The notes beneath the pieces were generated by a model, which was not told where the DNA came from, made no database searches, and saw only the letters and a program-made list of their open reading frames with translations. A stretch of 64,000 bases of DNA, from positions 1,826,345-1,890,344 of the forward strand of contig JAYKAV010000489.1 in assembly GCA_035582835.1 (NCBI GenBank). Direction: 5' to 3'. The number at the start of each line of letters is the position of its first letter. The first letter of the stretch is position 1. The stretch is from Phoebastria nigripes (taxonomy: Eukaryota; Chordata; Aves; Procellariiformes; Diomedeidae). The position numbers and the translations under genes are program-made. Positions 1 through 11,600 of the stretch are shown piece by piece.

Positions 1-3000
1 AATATTTCTTCCACCCGTTCCTCCCCTAGAGTACTTTGCACCTTGCAGCCATCTTTGGAAAGAATATATAGCATTGCTTCATCCCACACAGATGAAATAC
101 ATTCTCTGCTCTTGGAAGGAAACAGGCAACCGTGTAACGTTGTGAGGCATCATGTCACAATGGCTGAAGGCAGGAAGTAGAAAACCACCAGCAACCCCCC
201 TGCATTCTGCTGAAATAACGCAAAAAGGGTTTAGGTAGTTTGTGAACAGCTGTGTTGAGATATAGCCAGAGATCTCATACTGGGATACACCGTCTGATCC
301 TTCTAAAGGTGCTGTCAGATCCTTAGTCAAAATAGAAGTGAGGCAGACCTCAGTTTTATAGTGGTGTATCTCATGTAATGTTACAGGGTTGGTTTGGAGT
401 ATTTAGTTAGCATTGGTTCCCAGGCCTCTGTTCACCTAATAATCAGCCATGCCTTCTGTGCCAGCCAAATATTGACCCCCTCTCCCTTTCATTTTGAAAG
501 AGGTGAGGGAGCCAGGGCAGAATTAGCTGCTTTTGCAGTAGTCCCAGATGGACAGAGAGTGATTCACGATTCTCATATTCCTGAGCAAAGGGAAGGGACC
601 ATGTAAGGTTTGTTTTAAACAATCTTTGTACTGTGTATACGTGGCAAATCATCATAGCAGCTTCTGGGCTGTCAAGCTTGTACTTGTCTTTTTGTAGCCC
701 ATTGATGATCTTGAAAGCAGAAAAATATCCACAACACATTGTGCTCTGGCCAACACATCTCCTGTGCAGGGACTTGGAAGTTGGGCTAGTGCAAAATACG
801 TGGACCAGATCTGCATGGAAGGTGTCAGGAGATGGCACATTCCCATCTCTTTTCATCTAACGCAGAATAAAGCTAGCTAATTACAGACAAAGCTGTTATA
901 AATGGAAGTTGACAGTCCAGGCTTTGTTACCTTGAGAGGGATGGAAAATATCCTTGGTCTTTTTAATAACCTTTCTGTTGTTCGTGATTGAATATGATCC
1001 AATTGCTCTAATGGAGGAGAATATTATGCACAGCATGAGTCAGCAACACTTTCTTCCTGGAACAGCTGACAGCAAAGAAAGTTCCCAAACTCTCTGCAGA
1101 AATATTCCTCCCCCCAGATGAGGATCTGAACTGCATTGCCAATACCTGCTGGTGCCTCCCCTTGAGATGGACCTGTACTTGTCTGACTGGAATATGGAAC
1201 CATCCAAGGTTCATTCGAGGTTAGAACACACAACTCGATGTGCAGCAAAAGCACTCGGGAGCCTGGTGCAGAAGAGAGGGAAGCCAGTCGCAGAAGTTCA
1301 GAGTGCCAGTGCATGTTCCAGCGGTCAGGAGCTTTGAAATGAGGCCCTTGACAGCACTGGCAGTGGGAGGATGTTAACAATTCCAAATGCTTAGGCTCAT
1401 CTGAGGTCATCCAGTAAACTAGACTGGGTTGTTTCTTGTAAAATACAGATCTATAGCCACCAGCTAAAGGGTGGTTGGGAGCAGATTTGAAAGCTACTAA
1501 TCAATATGTGCATTCTCTACTCTGTGATAGAAAAAAATAGACCAAAAATTCTTGCACTTTTAGGATAAATTAAATAAGGTGGCGTATTTTAAAATACTAA
1601 ATCTTCGAAGCATGCAATGGGCTCTTGGGTAAAACTATGGACTTCAGTGAAAAGATGCTAGGAATGAGTTTTCCCTGCTTTACTATATACTCCCCTCAGA
1701 GATTAACCCCCCTACCTACTGACATTGCTGTGTTGCAGTGTTTGTGTTATGTTGAGAACAACCACCTGATATAATGTTCCAGCAAGTGAAAGACCATGCA
1801 CTGAAACGGGGCTGGTGTCTGAACAATCTCCCTGTACAAAGCCATACCTTCACTGGAAATTTTTGCCAAGCAAAGCTACAGTCTGATAAGCAATCCCAAG
1901 TTTTGGATTGACTTTCGTTCTTTCTGTTGTGGCTGTTGGATATTTGCTGCCACTGGATAAAGTTTCTGGCAGCTACCAAGTGATTAGCTATGGTGGGATC
2001 CAACATTTTCCTATGGAATGAGCATTTCTGCCAAAGGTGCCAGCCTGAAGCACAGCACTGCTGCTTTTTAAAGAATCCAGACATACTAAGCCACCTAAAT
2101 CACTCCCTGTTCAATGCCAAGTCACCCAGCCTTCTCCCTGCTCTGTGCTCAGGTCAGTCAATGTGCCAAGCGCTTCTTTCCCGTGAGCTGAGACCTCGCT
2201 CTGTGCCAAACCGCATCCACTGAGGTCTCTGCTCTCCACCTTGGACCTCAGGGGAGAGGAAGGGATGCGGCCACATAGGCAAGACTCGCATTTCACAAAG
2301 TTCCTACCAATTTTTAGAAAGTTTACAACAGAGCCCCAGACCTTAAAAGAACAGTGTGATTGCCACAAAGAACAGTGTGGGAAAACCAGTATACATGCAT
2401 GTGCAGCCCTCCCACACGCATACTGACTACCCCAGATATAGGCATACCCACAGATCAGCACCTACACACAAATGTTTTTGACACACTTATTCTCAGCATC
2501 CTGTTCTCTTACAGCAGCCTCGGAGGAAGGGAGAAAATATGTTCCTTCTAACCTAATCTTCTACTGACCTTTCTGCCAGCTCCACTTTCCTGCCTATCTC
2601 TAAGCTGCCCATGGTGGTGATGGGAACAAGATCCCAATGTAGAGAGTGATTTTCCTCCTCAGAGGCCAGCAGGGTCTGTCTGCTAGATTGTGATGTGCTG
2701 CCCAATTGCTCTTAAGAGATTCAGGGTAAATAAGGAGATAAGAAAATTGTTTACGATCGCGTCTCTTGGGCCCCTTGCAGCTCTGCCAGAGTTCTTGCAG
2801 AGTCGAAGGACTGTGACTGTGCTGCAAACCTGGTGCAAGTGGGCTCCCATCGCCTCTTCCCTTCCTGGATTGCGAACTCCCTGCCAAGCCTGGCAGCAGG
2901 TCTTAGCCCTCTCACTCTGCCCTGCACAGCTGCCTGCACCTGCAGGGAAGAAAAGCAGGACAGCAGGCAAACATGGCAGCGTGCCATGGTGGTTGGCTCC

Positions 3001-5360
3001 GAATGCTCTGGTACAAGCTAATAATTAGAGGGTGACCATCTCAACTTTTGCTGAGAGGCTTTTAGAGCTCTGTAAGGCACGCTCAACGGCTAACTTCCAG
3101 TGCTGTCCCATGGCAGTCTGGGGGCTGTGGTGGCTTCTCCTGGCAGGAGACGCCTGACTCCCTTGCTCCGCTCCCTCTCTCCAGGAGGGTGCGGGAGACG
3201 GGCACTTCTCAATTGCAGGGTGTTCCTGGCCTCCGCGCTGCCTGTCAAGGGGAGATTCATTAGCAGCAGGGAGGCGATTCTCTCTCCTCTCTGCTCTGGA
3301 ATTCGAGTCATTTGTCTCGGGAAGGTGCCCAGGCGCCTCGCTCGCTGTGTGGCAGCTTCTGCTCAAGGGAGACAAGCACTTCGTCAATAAACAAGGAGCC
3401 TGGGGAATGGCTCCAGCTGACAGAGGATGTTATTAACGACCGGCACTTTGGCCGAGGGTAGATCAGCCTCCCATTAGCTGCTTTAAGAGTGGAAAGAGAA
3501 ATAGAGCTAAGAATGGCAGCTTTGAGAGGAGCTGGGAGTTTCAGCATCCTCCTGCAAAGTCCCCTGCTGCGAGGCTCAGGGCTGGCACAGCCCCCAAGGA
3601 GTGACTGTATATTTCCCCAGCGTCAGGGGTCCTCAAACTGGGACAGCAGGAGACAGGCCCAGCTCAGGAATGGTTTCACTTCCCAGCCCACCAGGGGTGG
3701 GCTCTGTTAATGGAGGTCTTCCAGGCCAGAGCTTCCCCATCCCCTCTGTCCCTCTCTCAGTCTGCCTTGNGTTCAAGGGTTGTCTTCCAGTATCTGCTAC
3801 CACAGCTTCTTGCTTTGGAGGGCCTGTGGACCTTTTTGCAGCTCCTTCTCAGGCCATGCAGTGAAGAAGGCATTGAGGGGATCTGAGAGGAGGCTGTTCC
3901 ACTGCCTTCACTCTTGGGCAGTGGTTAGTACAAGGAAGAGCAAGAGACACCATCCCACGTGGCCATGCACTTCTGGCTGCAACTGGAACTGGAGAAGCTG
4001 TTGACTCTTGTCATAGCTGGACTCCTAAACTCATCTCCTCAGGTGGAAGAAGACTCTAAGCTCTAAAGCAACTGTTGCTTCACCTTACAATAATACTTAA
4101 TTTGCCACAGCACCATCAGGGTGGAAGCAGAGAAATCCCTGCTTTGTTGTGATATCGATAGTTCATCCTTCTCTGTCCTACAGCCCTAGAGCTGCCAGGA
4201 GAGTGGCTCCTGCACAAAAAAGCATGTGGTGCAAGTGCTCAGCCCATGGGTTAGGTCTTTCTTTGTAGAGCCTTTTGTTTGGAGCCACACTGGGAAAGAA
4301 AGTTGTGAAATCGTTCAGCTGAACACCTGAGTGTCCAACCAGCCTGCTGCATAGACAGGGTGCAGGATCAGTGTCATCTTGGTCTTTGCAGTTCTTGAAG
4401 GAAGTAGCTCTTCATGCCATGGCTTGTTACCACTGTGGAGCTGCAGCCATGGTGGCTTCATAGCTAAGGGTGCATTCACTGTCCTGTTCAGATCCTGTTG
4501 CCTGGGTGTGATGGTGAGTTTTTTATGCAATTTAAATCTCTTTTCAGACTGAATGCTCTTATGCTCAGCCTGAGATCAGAGGAAAATGTATTGGGGACTC
4601 ATCCCTTTTCTTTCAGAGATTATTCTGTTACCACAATAGGCCTAAAGTCCAGAGTTCAGAGCTGGCTCTAGGTTTAGGAGCCACTTATTTATGCCAGGAC
4701 TTGGGTTCTTGGNAATGGAATGGATGGATCCATTTTGGTGGTCCAAATTCTTTGCTTCACATTACTCAGCCTGGGGCTGTTCAGATTTAGGGTTCAGGTG
4801 TGAGCCCATCTTTGGCAGACTTGTGCAGGTAAACCACCAGTTGATTTCTACTTGCAGAAAGCTGGAAAAACTTTACTGCAAGACTGGCTCAAGGTCTCTC
4901 CCTTGTGGTTAAAAATTACTATCCTGGGGTTGAGAGTGTGGTAGGGTCCCTGGACCACTGCCTCCAGGCTTGCTTCCACCGTGGCAGGAAAAGAATGAGG
5001 GACTCCTAGGTCTGCTGGTATTTATAAGCTGAAACAGGTCCCACCCAGATAAATGGTCCATTTCTGCTCCGAAACGAGCTCTGGACTCTTCTCCAAGCCC
5101 CTAAGTGGATTGCCTTCTGGCCAGCCTAGCGCTCTGGTGATTGAAAAGCCGAGAGGAGTTAGAAGGGGGGTGGGTAGGGATGTGATGTTCAGAGGCTGTG
5201 TGGACCCAAACTAGCTGGATTCACTGAACTCATCACTGACATCACTTCTTGTGGTGCCTCTGTTTTAATTCTCCCTGAATCAGCCCTCTCCCATGAGTGA
5301 AACAATCTTGCCTGCAGATTGAGGGGGGTGGGAGGGATTTGAACATTAATCTGATGTAGA
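1..5360. other. No gene recognised; flank upstream of the CABP1 first exon in view
   Basis: I see no exon that matches a known protein and no RNA gene in this stretch. Only short open frames without coding character occur. In mammals CABP1 also has an upstream caldendrin-specific first exon. Nothing resembling its end (a short hydrophilic stretch spliced to the DRELRPEE exon) is visible here, so that exon is either further upstream or absent. The stretch could therefore be either intergenic DNA or a caldendrin intron. Single N bases occur at 3770 and 4713. Confidence 0.5.
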
Positions 5361-5375
5361 TTATACATCCGCCTC

Positions 5376-5460
5376 CCTCTCTCTCCCCTTCTCACTCTCT
5401 CTCTCCCCCCCCCCCCCTTTCTGTCTGTTTCTCTCCCCTCCCTCTCCTTCCTGCTTCATC
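5376..5460. repeat. Pyrimidine-rich (CT)n / C13 tract just upstream of CABP1 exon 1
   Basis: The plus strand is almost pure C and T over about 85 bases, including runs of CT and a run of 13 C at 5405-5417. It lies about 210-300 bases before the CABP1 start codon, so it is in the promoter or 5' UTR. Such homopurine-homopyrimidine tracts can bind GAGA/SP-type factors or form triplex DNA; that role is inferred. Confidence 0.8.
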
Positions 5461-5672
5461 TCTTCAAGAAAGTGAACATAAAGTAAAAACACGGAGAGAG
5501 AGAGGCAGAGAGAGAAAAAGCTCCCTGAAGAGGGAAGCCCCAGCAGCCAGTAGCTGTTTGGATTTGCCTGGTGCTGCCTTTCTTGCTTTGCTCCCAAGGA
5601 ATACCTTTAATGGGATCAATTGCTTCAGTTCCTTTATAACCAAGTCCACCGGGAAGGCAGACTCAACATATT

Positions 5673-8600
5673 ATGGGCAACTGTGTGAAGTCTCCACTGA
5701 GAAACCTCTCAAAAAAGGTATGTTCCCTGAATCAGAGTGCATTGTGCGTTTCCAGCCCTGTTTCTTGGGATGGGTGACGTCGTGGGCAGATGGGAATGGG
5801 AGGTGGGAGAAACGCAGAAGGGTTCAGCTCTCTTCACCAGTCTTTTTTTGTAAGAGCTGCTCTTGCAAGTGCAGCCATTAGAGCCTGGGATGCTGGGTGC
5901 CACAGCATGTGTGTAAATAAATGTGTGTGTATGCATGCACATGAGTACGCTTGTGTCCTGCTCCGTATGTGTGTGTATAGCTGTCCTCTGGGTATGTGCA
6001 AGGTTGTGCTTGTCGTTGTGCACAGTACGCTGGCACACATCTTCTGTACGGGCGTCTTAATGTATGTGTATACGTGTGAGTTTGTGTGTGAGTGCATGTG
6101 CTTCAGTCGAGAGGTGTCTGCGTGAGTCTAGTCATGTGTGTCATTTCTGTAGGGACATATATTCATGTACATGTGAATGGGCATGTATCTGTACATATTC
6201 CTGTTGGTGTGTGCACACCTAATATGCACACCTAATGAGCCCATCTGAAGTATATGTGTGTCCTTAGCTCTTTATGTCCCTACATACGCATCCTGAGGTG
6301 CGTGAGCAGGCATGCAGTATTTGTTGTGAGTGTATAGGGGGGGAATTTGTGTGCGTCACGCACGTATCCCTGCTTGTATGGTGCTGTGTGCGTGTATACC
6401 TGCTAGTGGATGTCCTCACAGAAGTCTGTATGTAGACATGAGTGTTTTTATGTATATCCACCCTTGCATATGCACACATCTAGTTTTGTTGGTATGTGTT
6501 TGGGTACAGAAGCATGTTTTTCTCTGTGATCTGTTTGTCCATGCCTCTGTTTGTGAGTGGATACACTGGGCCCTGGCTGCGTGTTGTGCATCATGTTGCA
6601 CGTCAGCTAGGCCCATGTGTCTACATGCTTGGGCCCAGCTGGACTTCATCTGCGAGCTGCCATGTGTATCTGTTAGGCTTCAGCCTGCGGTCTGCTCTGT
6701 GCTGAGGTTTTACAGTGATCCCAGGACGAATTAGATTCAGGAACGATTCTGCTGTTAGGAACTAAATTGAAATGGGAATGACGTGCCCCAGAAACATTTC
6801 TTGTTTGACTGAGGAAGGTCTTGCAGCACTGTGTACCTGTCAGCCGCACAATTCTCGCTTAGCACTGCCGCAAATCTAATAGCTCAGCAAAAAGCTATGC
6901 AATTCCCTCCTCGTAAATGAAGAAGTTATGCTAAGCATCCAAAGTATTGCAATGAGGAGCTACCTCTGTGGAGACCTTGCCGACAGTGAAATGCCACTGC
7001 CATCAGGATGCTCCACCCAGGAGACCTTGCCACCCAGGAAAGCTCCTCTGGGAGGGAGCTGTTGGGGAGAGGACCTCCCTAGCAGGCAGTTTCTTCTGAC
7101 TGGAGATTTGCCTCTTCTGTGTAGAAACACAGTTTGCTTGTTATCTCGGCTGCTGTAAACAAAGCCAGTAATGGCACAGTGCTGCTGTGGGGGAGCTGGG
7201 ATACATGAGGAGGGAATTCATCACCAAGCAGTTAGGCAGTGCTGAGACTAGTCTCTAGGTCAGGGTGACCTTCCGGGAGAGGCAGAAGTAGTTGAGGTTT
7301 ACCCAAATGTTGCACATATGAAAAACCAACTTGGTTGCTTGTAGGTCACCTCCAACTTGCAATAAAAGGAGTTGGCTGCAGCTGTCCTCAACATGATCAA
7401 GGCGATTGCAATTAAAGTCTGACGTGTGGCGAGGCTGCTTGAATCAAAATGGATTCAAGAACTTACAAGCTCGGTGTCGTCAGTCTTTTAGGTTATTTAT
7501 GCTTTCATTCCTAAAAGCTGCTTCTAATAATGCACTTTGTGCATTATTAGTTAGAAGGCCTGGGATGGTAGGACTAAAGAGAGAAAGTTGCAAAGCTGAA
7601 TTAGAGAATTTCTCAGATGTCGCTTCAGCTAGCCAAGAATTAAGGCCTTGGGCACTCATCCTGACAGGTCCTGGGGCTCTGCCATTCTTTTGATCACAAC
7701 ACACATGCTTATAGTGGAGACTTTGCAGATCAGTCTTAACATTGCACAACTTCACTTGGCTGTTTTATGATCCCGGTCTTTTTTCTGAGATTTTACCTTG
7801 GGCAAACTCATTTTGCTGAAATGGTGAAGAGGAGGGACTGTAGACAATGTGTGTGAAAGCTGCTCTTGGGTGACAGACTGATCTCTTGAATACATGATTT
7901 CAACCCGAAATTTGGGAGTCACTCCCAGGCACTGGCTGGCTTGGTTTGGGACTAGCTGACACGGGGGTGCCTTGCCTGTTTTGGTGGCAATGCTCAGGCT
8001 TTCTCTCCACGTCTGTTGTTGGCAGCTTCACTTTCCCACTGTCACAGTGTCCCCGGGGTGATCCCAGTGACCAGCCTGGCTGCCTTTCCCTCTGAGAGGC
8101 ACTGCAGTAAGGATGAAGAGGCCCCTGTGGGCTTGCCGCTCCGCAAAGTCCCTCTGACACACAGGCAGGAAAATGAGGTGAATCCTGTTGTGCTTCTGCT
8201 GTGCAGAAAGGGAAAGCTTTGGCATCCAGGTCCCTTGCTTTGCCACCCTTCACCATCACTACAGCCATCTCTAAATCAGCCCGGTCTCTTCCCCCTCCAC
8301 AATCTGCTCCACAGCCAAGGGCTGTACTCAGCCAGGAAGGGTAGTGGTCCTTTGCTCGGGGAAGGGACAGGGAAAGCCTGACTTCCCCAGTCCTGTCCTT
8401 GCATTTTCCTTGTCGTGCATGCTGCTGTTTCCCCTGTAACAGGCGGCTGATGTTGCTTTGCCCCGTACCCATATCACAGCTCCCTTTCTGGCTCTGCCAG
8501 GGTGTAGGAGGAACGTGGTGGAGGGAACTTGTGGGGATACTTGCAGGAGAAACCTGGGAGGCTGCTGGCAGAGGGAACATCGAATGCTGTAAACCCTGCA

Positions 8601-11600
8601 GCGGCAGAGCGGGGCAGGGATCCCCTGTCGGGGTCTTGCTAAGACGTGCGCCTTGTCATCCTGGCACTGCGTCGGGTTGTCTGGTCAGGATCCTTGGTGG
8701 CTCTTGGCAACTGTTTCATCAAACTGGCAATCTCTATCCGCACAGGAGAATAATGGGATGACCGATCTGTGGTACTGCTCTGTGGCTTGGTAGTAAACTC
8801 TGTTGACTGGAAGGGTCAGCAAACAAGGATTAGGGGCTGTGGAGCCTTAGATCTTTCACGTGGCTTCACTGGAATTAAACACAGAACCAATGATGTGGGC
8901 TATTTTAAGTGATTCATATTATTTGGTGTATTAAACTGAAAAATGTGCCAGGAAATAAAGCTGATAATTTTGAAAATACATTGCACTGATATCACGAAGC
9001 TGTGCAGTTCAACACAGATGCCTTGACATTTAGCTGAGCTAGTAATATGCCATTTGTGGACGGATGCTCATCTTTCAGGTTTTTAAGGACAAGTGTCCTA
9101 TGTGTCAGATTTAGTCAGAGACAGATTTCTTCCTCATCCATGACTGCAACGAAAATGCTTTTCTGCTTCATCATTTTCTTTCTCCATGGCTTGCTTTTTG
9201 GGTTGTTTTTGTTTTGATGCTTGATATTCACATGACATTATACATGAGCAGGTTGGTGTAAGACTGTGTACAAAAATGCGAACTACAAACCATGTGTGCA
9301 ATATAATAGCACATGGCAGGCACAGCAAGTAGGTACAATAGACTTGGACAAGTGTGAATGAGGCATGTGTGTGTGTATCTGGTCTTTTAGCCTGAAAAAG
9401 CACCTCAGGCTTTAAGGAGAGGGTTAATAGAGACAATGACAATTGACAGAGCTTCTCTGATCACCCCTGGGAACACCGGCTGTAAAAGTAGAATAATTCC
9501 TGAAGAGGAATCTGATGTATGATTAATGTTTATTCTATGAAACCAAGGGTCCTGTGGGTTGTGCTGGCTTTTTATAGCTGTATGGGAATATCAGGATAAG
9601 AGTTTTCTTGCAGAGCCAGGGAATTGCATTTCTATAACAGGAAAGCAGTGCCTCCTTTTAAAATCCAGTGCTGGATTCTGTTCTGGAGCCCTAGCTTAGC
9701 AGGACATGTGCACTTAGGAAAATGTGCAAATGCAAACAGACAAAAATGTTGTGCCTGTGCCTGATCTCCACTTTGGGACTGTCAGTGATTAGAAGAGGCC
9801 AGTGCAGTAACTGCCTGAGACCCTGAGGATGTAACTAATTAGAAGTGGCACGGGGATGTGAGCCTGCAGTTGGCAGAGCCACCTGATGCTGTAAATGGCC
9901 TTCTAATAATATTATAAAGCGTGTGATGCTGTGTTGCTGAAATGTAATGCAGAGCCTAACGCAGGGTCTTTGTGCAGGCTCTGCCTGGTCTCCTGAGGAT
10001 GCCCTGGCCGATGCGGCTCTGCCAGCAGCTTCGCCCTGGGCACAGGCTGGCACATGTACTGTTAGGTTGAGGTGTGCTCATCCTTTGCAGCTCATTCAAG
10101 GGATTGTTAACTCTGGGGCTGATAGTGGGAGCGTGGCCCTTTGGGCTGTGTCTGGGTAGAAGTGAGCAGTGCTGAGAGTTTGATGTCGTTTCAAAGCGAA
10201 ATTCTCCTGGTTGGTTGTACTTCTGTCAGCTTTTGAAAGTGAACTCCTGGACTTACTGCTTCTGTACAAATCCTAATAGACTGGTGGGGGGGACGCAGCG
10301 TGGACCAGATGAAGGAAATTTAGCAATAATGTCTCCGCGAGGTGGTTCAGTAAAACTTCAGAGGAACAGCTGGGCGAGACGGGGAGGTAACATCCTCTGT
10401 TGTGTTGTTTGCTTGCTGCTGGTTGGCTGGGAAGATCCGCCATGAGGAGAAGACGTGCTATAAGGCTGTCCAGACGAGCGAAGAGGGGCCGTCGGCTTGC
10501 GAGTACCAGGGTCCGCTCATGGTGCTGGCCCAGAACTGCGCCGTCATGCACAACCTGCTGGGGCCAGCATGCATCTTCCTGAGGAAGGGCTTCGCAGAAA
10601 ACAGGCAGCCTGTACGTAAGTTACACCCAGCCGGGCGAGACACGCACAAAGCCACGTGGACATGAGCCAGGGATGCGGAGCTGCCCGCATGCTCCGTCTG
10701 CATGGAGCTCTGTAACCCCCAGCCCTGGGTCTCGAGCATCCCAGCTCCAGCTCCAAGTGCAAATACAATCACAGGCAAATGTCTAACCCGAAGGATGTGC
10801 AGAGATATCCCTGTGCATAAACACCAAGAAAGGAGGATTCTAAAAATGCAGCTATGGAAGATAGATCCAAGCCTACACTCAAGTAGGCATAATCATATGG
10901 ACTCAGGAGAAGGACTTAGGACTTCAGGACTCACATAATCATACGGACTCAGGAGGAGTCCAGTGTTCAAAGCTGTTATTCCAGCGAGGCATCCACATCT
11001 CATTCCCAGAGGCTCAAATTAGCATTTAAGGCCTAAATAGCCACTTAAATGCAAATCAGGGCATCCATATTGAGAACAAGCTGTCCCACAGAGATGGCCA
11101 TATTTGTTACTGTTCCTATCAGCTCACAGTGAGCACACTAGTACCAGCAGAAATAAGCATGCATCTGCCTCCTCACAGATACCCAAACGCAATCTCTTGT
11201 ACACTATCATACACAGCCCAACACTGCAGCAATCCCAGCCAAATAAACCAAAGAACATCGGTCTGTCCTCATATTGGCAAATAGTGCCAGACTACCAAAT
11301 GCTATTACTCGTATGCACACAGACAAATAGCAAAACTACATGCATCCATCCCCAGTCACACCTCTTTGTAACTGTGTGTTCATATGCATCTAATGTATGC
11401 ATTTGTATACAAAAAATAAAAATAGGTGTTTGTATGTCAATTCAAATGTATACACCTGGACATGTTAAATATACAGAAATATGCACCCCAGTATTGTATC
11501 TTTACAAGAAGTAAAACATATTTTTGCACATAAACATTTGATTCCTACAATAACATGAATTTAAAGACATACACAAACATATTATTAACACACTTTTCAT

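Noticed and set aside
5709..6734. His/Thr/Cys-rich frames in the TG-rich region
   Set aside because: They are direct translations of a TG/CA repeat and so not coding evidence.
7900..8580. 226-codon minus-strand open frame in CABP1 intron 1
   Set aside because: I recognise no similarity, the sequence is Ser/Pro/Gln-rich, and other frames are open on both strands. Such a length occurs by chance in 64 kb of GC-rich DNA.
10612..10665. Extension of CABP1 exon 2 past its donor
   Set aside because: The frame continues for 18 codons, but GTACGTAAG is a donor and exon 3 restores the conserved DRELRPEE sequence.
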